From positions 1 to 21,240 of the forward strand of contig JAFRMB010000080.1 of assembly GCA_017430945.1 (NCBI GenBank): a stretch of DNA of 21,240 nucleotides. Direction: 5' to 3'. The DNA is from Clostridia bacterium. Its GTDB lineage: Bacteria; Bacillota_A; Clostridia; Christensenellales; Aristaeellaceae. Shown here piece by piece: positions 14,697 to 20,948 of this stretch (position 1 is its first letter; each line of letters opens with the position of its first letter). The notes below the pieces were generated by a model, which saw only the letters and a list, made by a program, of their open reading frames with translations, was not told the origin of the DNA and did no database searches. A program made the position numbers and the translations under genes.

Positions 14697-15472
14697 CAGC
14701 CTCTGTCCTCCAGGTCCAGAAGGACCGTTTCGAAATATGGTGCCAGCGCCGCGCGAACGTCTGTGCGCCGGCGGACGGCGTCGGGGAGCTGTGCCGCGGG
14801 CAGCTGCAGCCGGGCCGCGTCGTGGAACACGCGCACGCGCAGGTCCGAAAAGCCCATCCCGCGCAGCGCGGCCTCTGCGGCATCGATGCGCCCGAGCAGC
14901 TGCGGCGTGATGCCGATGCCCGTGGGCACGCGGGTCGCGAGGCACGCGTAGGCGGGCTTGTCCCATGTGAACAGCCCGGCCTGCCGCGCATATGCACGGA
15001 TCTGCGTCTTCGTGATGCCGCAGAGCCTGAGCGGCGAGCGCACCCCGAGCTCCGAAAGCGCGCGCATGCCCGGTCGGTCGCCGGCGTCGTCGGAGGCGTT
15101 GGTGCCGTCGATGACCAGGTCGAAGCCTTCGGCCCGCGCCGCCGCGGTCAGCGCCGAGAATATGGCCCGCTTGCAGTGATAGCAGCGGTCCGAAGGGTTG
15201 CTTCGCACCGCCTCTTCGTTGAGCACGTCCAGCGGAAGCACCCGGAGCGGCGCGCCCAGCTGGGCCGCCAGCCGCCGCGCGTCCGCCTCTTCAAAGGCGG
15301 GCTGGAACGGCGAGCGGACGTAGAAGGCGCGCACCGCGGCGCCGCTGTCGAGCGCGGCGTAGAGCAGATAGGCGCTGTCCGCACCGCCCGAGAAGGCCAG
15401 CGCCACGCGTGGATGCGCCTGAAAAAAAGCCCGGAGCGCGTCGGGCACCGCGCCGCTTTGGAGATGGTCCAT
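14696..15472 (-). CDS. larE: LarE, ATP-dependent sulfur transferase for the nickel-pincer cofactor
   Basis: A 258-residue PP-loop protein that adenylylates the LarB product and installs sulfur. The PP-loop SGGADS is at 28-33. Cys97 and Cys100 (DRCYHCKRAIF) and Cys177 (KPAYACLATRVPTG) are present; the last matches the position of the sacrificial Cys176 of the Lactiplantibacillus enzyme. With CxxC plus this Cys, a three-cysteine [4Fe-4S]-type LarE that recycles sulfur is possible. The start at 15472 has AGGGAGG 8 bases upstream; the frame is open further upstream but crosses the promoter. First gene of larE-larB-larC. Confidence 0.95.
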   Translation of the reverse strand: MDHLQSGAVPDALRAFFQAHPRVALAFSGGADSAYLLYAALDSGAAVRAFYVRSPFQPAFEEADARRLAAQLGAPLRVLPLDVLNEEAVRSNPSDRCYHCKRAIFSALTAAARAEGFDLVIDGTNASDDAGDRPGMRALSELGVRSPLRLCGITKTQIRAYARQAGLFTWDKPAYACLATRVPTGIGITPQLLGRIDAAEAALRGMGFSDLRVRVFHDAARLQLPAAQLPDAVRRRTDVRAALAPYFETVLLDLEDRG

Positions 15473-15509
15473 CGCCGTATCCTCCCTTCGGTCGCCGTCA
15501 CACGAGACT

Positions 15510-15538
15510 ATCATATCACAACGAGCCGATGAAATCAA
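15510..15538 (-). promoter_or_regulatory. sigma-A promoter of the larEBC operon
   Basis: TTGATT (15533-15538) and TATGAT (15510-15515) on the minus strand with a 17-bp spacer. The leader is about 30 nt. It is less consensus-like than its neighbours, as expected for a regulated promoter, and sits 5 bp from a palindrome. Confidence 0.75.
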
Positions 15539-15543
15539 GAAAA

Positions 15544-15569
15544 GCGCAGCCTGTCGCGACATGCTGCGC
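15544..15569. promoter_or_regulatory. 26-bp near-perfect palindrome between larE and rubredoxin promoters (candidate operator)
   Basis: GCGCAGC (15544-15550) and GCTGCGC (15563-15569) flank a central perfect 10-bp palindrome TGTCGCGACA (15552-15561); only the base pair at 15551/15562 breaks the symmetry (24 of 26 positions). It lies 5 bp upstream of the larE -35 and 16 bp upstream of the rubredoxin -35, outside both predicted transcripts, so it is more likely a protein-binding site than an RNA hairpin. Confidence 0.65.
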
Positions 15570-15585
15570 GCCTGATAAAAACCCG

Positions 15586-15614
15586 TTGCAAAGCGGCGCG
15601 AAAACATGTATAAT
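15586..15614 (+). promoter_or_regulatory. sigma-A promoter for the rubredoxin gene
   Basis: TTGCAA (15586-15591) and TATAAT (15609-15614), 17-bp spacer. The leader is about 26 nt with a GGAGG site. Confidence 0.8.
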
Positions 15615-15646
15615 ATCGATACCATATTTGGATGGAGGTAATCATC

Positions 15647-15805
15647 ATGGCAAAGTACGTTTGTGACGCATGTGGCTGGGAATACGACGAGGATCTCGGC
15701 AGCCCCGAAAACGGCATCGCCCCCGGCACGAAGTTTGAAGACCTGCCCGACGATTTTGAATGTCCGCTGTGCGGCGTCGGCAAGGACATGTTCTCTGAAG
15801 CCTGA
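15647..15805 (+). CDS. rubredoxin
   Basis: A complete 52-residue rubredoxin, a small one-electron carrier with an Fe(Cys)4 centre. The first knuckle is [15 protein letters not shown] and the second is [12 protein letters not shown], with the conserved [16 protein letters not shown] between them. Length and motif spacing are typical. The ATG is set by GGAGG 8 bases upstream. The gene has its own promoter and a strong terminator, so it is monocistronic. It is divergent from larE, sharing a 174-bp region with a palindrome. Rubredoxins of anaerobes usually serve oxygen or peroxide reduction; a link to LarE is only an inference from position. Confidence 0.95.
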   Translation: MAKYVCDACGWEYDEDLGSPENGIAPGTKFEDLPDDFECPLCGVGKDMFSEA

Positions 15806-15820
15806 CCGATCTGTAAAATG

Positions 15821-15860
15821 ACAGCGGGGGCGTCTCTGTCCGAGACGTCCCCGCTGTTTT
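15821..15860. terminator. bidirectional terminator between rubredoxin and the kinase-like gene
   Basis: A 16-bp stem (15821-15836 with 15842-15857, one mismatch) with a 5-nt loop. It is followed by TTTT on the plus strand and, on the minus strand, by CATTTTACA, so it can terminate both the rubredoxin gene and the converging cytidylate-kinase-like gene. Confidence 0.88.
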
Positions 15861-15893
15861 GTCGACATGGCTGGCAAACGGCCTGAGCAGACA

Positions 15894-16529
15894 TCAATCG
15901 TCAGGGTCCTTCGGCGGCACGTGGATCTGCTCGAACCAGTGGCGGGCGAAGCGCGCCATCAGCGGCGCGAGCCGCTTGATCTCCCAGTCGGTGGTGTTCA
16001 CCGTCATGCAGTAGGAGGTGGGGTCGCCCCAGTGGCGGCCGCCGATCATGTCGCGGGTGGCGGCGCGGTTCTTGTCGATGCGGCGGATGTTGCGCTCCAG
16101 ATCCTTATCTGACATCTGGTCGGCGGATCCGCGCTCGCGGCAGCGCTGGATCCGGGCGGGCATATCGGCACACACGAACAGCGAGAAGGGCAAGCGGTCC
16201 GCAAGATACACGTCCGCGTTGCGGCCCACGATCACGCAGTCGCGGCCCGCTTTCGCGATGCCGTCGATGATCTGCTTCTCCTTCACCAGCAGGTTGGTCT
16301 GGGTGTCCTGATAGGCGGCGCTGAAGGACGAGCGGAACGTGAGCGGCATGCTCTGCCAGGGGTGCCTGTCCAGCACCGCGCCGACGTAATCCGCGTCCAT
16401 GCCCTGCTCCTGCGCGATCCTCAAAATGACCTCGCGGTCGAAGTAATCCCAGCCCAGCGCATCCGCCATGCGTTTGCCAAGCTCGCGCCCGCCGCTGCCG
16501 AATTCGCGGCTGATGGTGATGATCCTCAT
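15894..16529 (-). CDS. cytidylate kinase-like family protein
   Basis: A 211-residue P-loop protein of the cytidylate kinase-like family (PF13189 type). The N-terminus has ITISREFGSGGRELGKRMA, the family variant of the P-loop, followed by LGWDYFDREVI. CVIVGRNADVYLADR is a Walker B-like region, and RCRERGSADQMSDKDLERNI with RIDKNRAATRDMIGGRHWG is the LID/arginine-rich portion; YCMTVNTTDW ends the fold. The true substrate of these proteins is not established; they are widespread in Firmicutes. The ATG at 16529 has GGAGG 8 bases upstream; a TTG further upstream overlaps that site and is rejected. It has its own promoter. Confidence 0.88.
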   Translation of the reverse strand: MRIITISREFGSGGRELGKRMADALGWDYFDREVILRIAQEQGMDADYVGAVLDRHPWQSMPLTFRSSFSAAYQDTQTNLLVKEKQIIDGIAKAGRDCVIVGRNADVYLADRLPFSLFVCADMPARIQRCRERGSADQMSDKDLERNIRRIDKNRAATRDMIGGRHWGDPTSYCMTVNTTDWEIKRLAPLMARFARHWFEQIHVPPKDPDD

Positions 16530-16579
16530 GCTGTCAGCCTCCAATTTCCGATGGCGCGAAGCTGCCCATCGTCGATTCT

Positions 16580-16608
16580 ATTCTATCAGAGGCTCGGTGG
16601 TTTTTCAA
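16580..16608 (-). promoter_or_regulatory. sigma-A promoter for the kinase-like gene
   Basis: TTGAAA (16603-16608) and TAGAAT (16580-16585) on the minus strand, 17-bp spacer. Confidence 0.75.
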
Positions 16609-16672
16609 GCGTCGCGGCGGTTAATTTCGCGCGGGCAGCGCGCGCGGCGGGAGGCAGAAAGTATGCGGCAGC

Positions 16673-16704
16673 AAAAGGGAGCCGCTCTGCTTGAGACGGC
16701 TCCC
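16673..16704 (-). terminator. intrinsic terminator of the small membrane protein gene
   Basis: Minus-strand stem GGGAGCCG/CGGCTCCC (16697-16704 with 16677-16684), extended by TCT/AGA, followed by TTTT. It is 15 bp after the stop codon. Confidence 0.82.
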
Positions 16705-16719
16705 CCGCATGCACATCCG

Positions 16720-17235
16720 TCAGCGCGCGGCGCGCAGCGTCCCGCCGCTGAAGCGGGCGTTGAGCAGCTCGCTCAGTCGATTCATGCAGGCGAGCATGTC
16801 CGCCTGAGCGAGGTCGGTGGGCCCGTCGCTCCTCAGCGCGCTCTCGTAGGCATTGAAGGCGTTGCTGATGGCACTGATGTCCGCGTCTGTCATCACGCGG
16901 TACTGCGGGCCGAAGCACTGGGTCAGCGCGTCGTTCAGCGTGCTGGCGGCGATGAAGTAATTCTTCATTTGAGGGATCACGCTGTCGCGCAGCGGCGCGT
17001 TCGGCACGGTGGTCATGTTGAACGTCTGGATCATCATCGACATGTCAGAGCGCAGCGATTCGCCCAGGCTGTTTCTGACGCCTGTATATTCCCTGTGCAT
17101 ATTCACGCGTATATTTGCGGATACACAGACCACCACGATCAGCGCGACCACCAGCGCCAGGCACACGACCAGCAGCAGCTTTTCCCATCTGGTCATTATT
17201 GAAAAACCGGGCAGCTTTGCGCGAAACTTTTCCAT
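16720..17235 (-). CDS. uncharacterised membrane-anchored protein
   Basis: I do not recognise the family. The 171-residue protein has a short basic N-terminus (MEKFRAKLPGFSIMTRWEKL), one strong transmembrane helix at about 20-40 (LLLVVCLALVVALIVVVCVS), and an extracytoplasmic part of about 130 residues that looks mainly helical, rich in Met, Asn and Ser. This layout, one anchor plus a helical outside domain, resembles the N-terminal sensor half of chemotaxis or histidine-kinase proteins but no signalling domain follows. The ATG at 17235 has GGAGG 7 bases upstream. The frame is open for 77 more codons upstream, but that stretch is AT-rich promoter DNA. Confidence 0.7.
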   Translation of the reverse strand: MEKFRAKLPGFSIMTRWEKLLLVVCLALVVALIVVVCVSANIRVNMHREYTGVRNSLGESLRSDMSMMIQTFNMTTVPNAPLRDSVIPQMKNYFIAASTLNDALTQCFGPQYRVMTDADISAISNAFNAYESALRSDGPTDLAQADMLACMNRLSELLNARFSGGTLRAAR

Positions 17236-17525
17236 ATACAAACCTCCGAATGCATGATCGAACCGCGCCTTATGCGCACTTGATAGTGCATATATGATGC
17301 ATATGCCTGCAATAATTCGCCGTTTTATGCAGCATTTCCTGCCGGCATTTGTGAAAAGAAATGCATATATACAGCGAATATACACGTGCATAATTCTATT
17401 TTTATGCAGTCGGGCACAATGCGCACAAAATGGGGCCCAAACGCCGTCATAATTTGAAGCGCGCATTGCGCTATACCGCCGGGCGTGTTATAATCAGAGC
17501 AGATCGAACTGCGGGAGGCGACGGT
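17236..17525. promoter_or_regulatory. AT-rich divergent intergenic region with repeated TGCATA words
   Basis: This 290-bp gap separates the membrane protein gene from the aldo/keto reductase. The six-base word TGCATA occurs at 17287, 17298, 17362 and 17387 and its complement TATGCA at 17326 and 17403, six copies in 122 bp. The first two start 11 bp apart, about one helical turn. The composition contrasts with the GC-rich surroundings. A weak minus-strand promoter (TTGCAG, 18 bp, CACTAT) may lie inside. No gene is supported here. Confidence 0.55.
17466..17494 (+). promoter_or_regulatory. sigma-A promoter of the aldo/keto reductase gene
   Basis: TTGCGC (17466-17471) and TATAAT (17489-17494) with a 17-bp spacer, about 25 bp before the GGGAGG site and ATG at 17526. 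Confidence 0.72.
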
Positions 17526-18476
17526 ATGCGGTACAGGGATTTCGGCGGCAAGCGCGCCGCGGTGATCGCGTTTGGGACCATGGACTTCGGCGGGAAGATC
17601 GGGGCAGAGCAGAGCTTCGAGCTGATGGACGCATACGCCGGGCTGGGCGGCAATTTTCTGGACACCGCCAGGGTGTACGGCGACATGGCCGGCCGCAAGC
17701 CCGGCGGGAGCGAGAAGGTGATCGGCCGGTGGCTCTCCGGGCAGGATCGTGACGCCTTCGTGCTGAGCACCAAGGGCGGGCATCCGGACCTGGATCACAT
17801 GGACGTGGGTCGGCTGAGCCGCGCCGAGATCACCGATGATCTCTCGCGCAGCCTGGATGACCTGCGCACCGACTACGTGGACATCTACTGGCTGCACCGG
17901 GACGATCGGGGACGCGACGTGGGCGATATCGCCGAGACGCTGAACGCGCTGCTGGAGACGGGGCGCGTCCGCATGATCGGTGTGTCGAACTGGACGCCCG
18001 CGCGCATTCGGGCGTTCAACGCCTATGCGGCGGCACACGGGCTGCACGGCATCGATGCCAACCAGCCCCGCTTCAGCCTGGCGCGGCAGGTGCTGGTGGA
18101 GGATCCGACGCTGTGCGCGATGGACGCGGAGACCTATCGCATGCACATGGAGACCGGCATGCCGGCGGTGCCCTTCTCATCGCAGGCGAAGGGCTTTTTC
18201 TCGAAGCTGTTCGAGCTGGGCGAGGCGGGCCTGAGCGAAAAGGCGCGGCGGCGCTACTACGCCCCCGAGAACCTGGAGATCTATCGCCGCGTGCTGGCGC
18301 TGCGCGAGGAGACCGGCCTGTCGGTGGGGGCCATCGCGCTGGCATATCTGACCTGCCAGCCCTTCCCGACGTTCCCTCTCGCGGGTGCCAGCCGGATCAG
18401 CCAGGTCCTGGCGCTGGCGGAGGCGGGCGACGCCGTGATCACGGACGCGCAGCGGGATGCCCTGCGCAGCTTCTGA
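17526..18476 (+). CDS. aldo/keto reductase
   Basis: A 316-residue cytosolic NAD(P)H-dependent oxidoreductase with a TIM-barrel. The catalytic tetrad is visible: Asp46 and Tyr51 in NFLDTARVYGD, Lys83 in LSTKGGH, and His124 in YWLHRDD. Other family elements are the N-terminal YRDFGGKRAAVIAFGTMDFG, GRVRMIGVSNW, and PLAGASRISQVLALAEAG near the cofactor site. The sequence belongs to the general AKR group (YghZ/YhdN-like), whose substrates are carbonyls or sugars; the specific substrate is unknown. GGGAGG precedes the ATG. It is followed 28 bp later by the alkyltransferase-like gene and is probably co-transcribed with it. Confidence 0.92.
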   Translation: MRYRDFGGKRAAVIAFGTMDFGGKIGAEQSFELMDAYAGLGGNFLDTARVYGDMAGRKPGGSEKVIGRWLSGQDRDAFVLSTKGGHPDLDHMDVGRLSRAEITDDLSRSLDDLRTDYVDIYWLHRDDRGRDVGDIAETLNALLETGRVRMIGVSNWTPARIRAFNAYAAAHGLHGIDANQPRFSLARQVLVEDPTLCAMDAETYRMHMETGMPAVPFSSQAKGFFSKLFELGEAGLSEKARRRYYAPENLEIYRRVLALREETGLSVGAIALAYLTCQPFPTFPLAGASRISQVLALAEAGDAVITDAQRDALRSF

Positions 18477-18504
18477 CGCGCCCGGCGCAGAAGGGGGGAG
18501 CGGC

Positions 18505-18813
18505 TTGGACAAAGGCTTCTTTGAAAGGGTCTATGCGATCGTGGCGCGGATCCCCAAAGGGCGGGCGTGCAGCTACGTACAGATCGCGCGCATGCTTGGC
18601 GATCCGCGGGCGGCGCGGCAGGTGGGCTGGGCCATGCGCCGCTGTCCGGACGACCTGCCCTGGCAGCGGGTGGTGCGTGCGGACGGCTCCATCGCCGGCG
18701 GCGGCATGGCAGCGCTGCGCCGCGCGATGCTTGAAGCCGAGGGAGCCCCTTTCACGGCGGACGGCCGGGTGGACATGGAGCGGTGCGGCTGGTATGGCGA
18801 TCCCTCAGGCTGA
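18505..18813 (+). CDS. alkyltransferase-like (ATL) DNA-repair protein, MGMT family
   Basis: A 102-residue protein with the winged-helix DNA-binding domain of O6-alkylguanine-DNA methyltransferase: VYAIVARIPKGRACSYVQIA, GWAMRRCP (41-48), and the active-site region LPWQRVVRADGSIAGG (51-66). The alkyl-accepting Cys of PCHRV is replaced by Trp (PWQRV), the mark of ATL proteins, which bind alkylated guanine and hand it to nucleotide-excision repair instead of demethylating it. The His after Trp is Gln here. The start is probably TTG at 18505, with GGGGGGAG directly upstream; an ATG at 18457 would overlap the reductase gene end. Confidence 0.87.
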   Translation: MDKGFFERVYAIVARIPKGRACSYVQIARMLGDPRAARQVGWAMRRCPDDLPWQRVVRADGSIAGGGMAALRRAMLEAEGAPFTADGRVDMERCGWYGDPSG

Positions 18814-18884
18814 ACGGCCCGGCGCCGCAAGCGGGCGCGCGCGGCCGGCACAGTCGCGCGTCGCAGTACGGATGAGAACAGACG

Positions 18885-18906
18885 ACAGGCGCCGGACAGG
18901 CGCCGG
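18885..18906. repeat. 11-bp tandem duplication
   Basis: ACAGGCGCCGG is repeated exactly twice (18885-18895, 18896-18906) in the 120-bp gap before the amylosucrase-type gene. I see no convincing promoter or T-run terminator in that gap. Confidence 0.85.
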
Positions 18907-18933
18907 CAAAGGTCATTACAGGGGGTTGATGGG

Positions 18934-20784
18934 ATGGACAGGAACGCCTGGAACGGGGAATTTGCCGCGCGATTCGCGCGCCACGAGGACGAGCTCAAAT
19001 GGCTGTACTGCGAGATCTATCGCAACGATCTGCATGCCTACGACTACTTTGTGGAAATGCTGTGGGCCGCCTATCAGGCGCGCCCCGACAGCCTCAAAGC
19101 GCTGGACCGCGCGCGCGAGGCGGATCCGGCCTGGTACAAGGGCCACGACCTGGTGGGCACGCTGATGTACGTGGACGCCTTTGCCGGCACGCTCCGGGGC
19201 GTGCGGGAGAAGCTCGACTACATCGAGGACTGCGGCGTGAACTACCTCCACCTGATGCCGATCCTGGAGAGCCCGAAGGACCGCAGTGACGGCGGCTATG
19301 CCGTCAGCGACTTCCGGAAGGTGCAGCCGGAGCTGGGCACCATGGAGGACCTGGCCGCGCTGGCGGACGACTGCCACGCCCGCGGCATCGCGGTATGCCT
19401 GGACTTCGTGATGAACCACACCTCAGAGGACCACGAGTGGGCGCGCCGTGCGAAGGCGGGGGAGCGGGAATACCAGCAGCGCTACTTCATGTACGACGGC
19501 TGGGACATCCCGAACGCCTACGAGCAGACCATGCCCCAGGTGTTCCCCACCACGGCGCCGGGCAACTTCAGCTGGTGCCCCGAGGTGGGCAAGGTGGTCA
19601 TGACCACGTTCTGGCCCTACCAGTGGGACCTGAACTATTCGAACCCCGTGGTGTTCAACGACATGACCGACAACATGCTCTACCTGTGCAACCACGGCGT
19701 GGACATCGTGCGGCTGGACGCGACGCCCTACATCTGGAAGGCGCTGGGCACGCCCTGCAGGAACCTGAAGCAGGTGCACACGCTGGTCCGGATGATGCGC
19801 ATGGTGTGCGAGGTCGTCTGCCCCGGCACGCTGCTGCTGGGTGAGATCGTGATGGAGCCCAGCAAGGTCGTGCCGTACTTCGGCACGGTGGAGAAGCCCG
19901 AGTGCCACCTGCTGTACAACGTGACCACCATGGCAAGCACCTGGCACACCGTGGCCACCCGCGACGTGCGGCTGCTGCGGCACCAGCTGGGCCAGGTGTT
20001 CGCGCTGCCGAAGCAGTACACGTTCCTCAACTATCTGCGCTGCCACGACGACATCGGCTGGGGCCTGGACTACGGCTTTCTGAGCTGGCAGGGCCAGCAG
20101 GAGGTGCCTCACAAGAAGTTCCTGAACGACTGGTTCACCGGCCGATGGCCGGGAAGCCCGTCCCGCGGCGAGCTGTACAACGACGATCCGCGGCTGGGCG
20201 ACGCCCGGCTGTGCGGCACCACGGCATCGCTGTGCGGCGTGCAGTCCGCGCTCGTATCCTCCGACGCGCAGGCCCTGGAGCTGGCGCTGCGCCTGGACAT
20301 CATGCTCCACGCCTACATGTTCACGCTGAGCGGCATCCCGGTGCTGTATGCCGGAGACGAGATCGCCCAGCTCAACGACGATGGCTATCACGCCGATCCG
20401 GTGAAGGCAGCGGACAGCCGCTATATCCACCGCGGCGACATGGACTGGGCGAAAGCGGCGCTGCGATCCGACCCCGATACGCCCGAGGGACAGATGTTCG
20501 CCGCCATTCGCCGCATGGAGGCCCTGCGCGGCGCGCACAGGGCGTTCGACGGCGCGGCGGACGTCTGGATCATCGACACGGGCGACGACCGGGTGCTGGG
20601 TATCGGCCGCTGGTGCAGGAGCGAGAAGCTGCTGGCGCTGTTCAACTTTGCGGACGAGCCGGTGCGCGTCCGGCTGGGCGATCCCGAGCGGTTCACCGAT
20701 CTGTGGACCGGCGAGTCGCGCGACGCCGTCGAGGTGGAGCTCCAGGCAAAGGATTTTGTCTGGCTGCTGGCGGGAGAGGACTGA
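18934..20784 (+). CDS. amylosucrase-type GH13 enzyme
   Basis: A 616-residue alpha-amylase-superfamily enzyme resembling amylosucrase (GH13_4), which uses sucrose to build alpha-1,4-glucan and release fructose. The helical N-terminal region (about 1-80) typical of amylosucrase is present, then the barrel: HLMPILESP, DFVMNHTSEDHEWA, nucleophile Asp262 in VDIVRLDATPYIWK, acid/base Glu304 in LLLGEIVM, and stabiliser Asp372 in LRCHDDIGW. A C-terminal beta domain ends in FVWLLAGED. It lacks a signal peptide, so it acts inside the cell. A sucrose hydrolase or phosphorylase activity cannot be excluded. The ATG at 18934 follows AGGGGG; no separate promoter is seen, so it may share the aldo/keto reductase transcript. 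Confidence 0.9.
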   Translation: MDRNAWNGEFAARFARHEDELKWLYCEIYRNDLHAYDYFVEMLWAAYQARPDSLKALDRAREADPAWYKGHDLVGTLMYVDAFAGTLRGVREKLDYIEDCGVNYLHLMPILESPKDRSDGGYAVSDFRKVQPELGTMEDLAALADDCHARGIAVCLDFVMNHTSEDHEWARRAKAGEREYQQRYFMYDGWDIPNAYEQTMPQVFPTTAPGNFSWCPEVGKVVMTTFWPYQWDLNYSNPVVFNDMTDNMLYLCNHGVDIVRLDATPYIWKALGTPCRNLKQVHTLVRMMRMVCEVVCPGTLLLGEIVMEPSKVVPYFGTVEKPECHLLYNVTTMASTWHTVATRDVRLLRHQLGQVFALPKQYTFLNYLRCHDDIGWGLDYGFLSWQGQQEVPHKKFLNDWFTGRWPGSPSRGELYNDDPRLGDARLCGTTASLCGVQSALVSSDAQALELALRLDIMLHAYMFTLSGIPVLYAGDEIAQLNDDGYHADPVKAADSRYIHRGDMDWAKAALRSDPDTPEGQMFAAIRRMEALRGAHRAFDGAADVWIIDTGDDRVLGIGRWCRSEKLLALFNFADEPVRVRLGDPERFTDLWTGESRDAVEVELQAKDFVWLLAGED

Positions 20785-20825
20785 CGAAAGCGCGGATGTC
20801 TTCACACGGACCGGACATGAACGAT

Positions 20826-20858
20826 GGCGGGACATCTCGGACCGACAGACGTCCCGCC
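20826..20858 (+). other. stem-loop after the amylosucrase-type gene
   Basis: An 8-bp perfect stem GGCGGGAC (20826-20833) with GTCCCGCC (20851-20858). No T-run follows, so it may protect the 3' end of the mRNA rather than terminate it. Confidence 0.5.
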
Positions 20859-20880
20859 GCAGGATCACAGGCAATAATGA

Positions 20881-20913
20881 GGGACGCCATCATCGTGGCG
20901 CCCCTTCGTTTTA
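20881..20913. terminator. probable bidirectional terminator between amylosucrase and sugar kinase genes
   Basis: Stem 20881-20889 with 20896-20904 has one A-C mismatch in plus-strand RNA but is fully paired (G-U) in minus-strand RNA. Plus side is followed by TTCGTTTTA and minus side by TCATTATT. It sits between two converging genes. Confidence 0.6.
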
Positions 20914-20948
20914 CGACGTTCTGATGCCAAAGTGTGACGGCAGTCCGG

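Noticed and set aside
17236..17466. 77-codon upstream extension of the small membrane protein
   Set aside because: The stretch is AT-rich with repeated TGCATA words, and GGAGG is correctly placed before the ATG at 17235.
18814..18933. Separate promoter for the amylosucrase-type gene
   Set aside because: No pair of -35/-10 boxes with acceptable spacing was found; only a GC-rich stretch and an 11-bp tandem duplication are seen.
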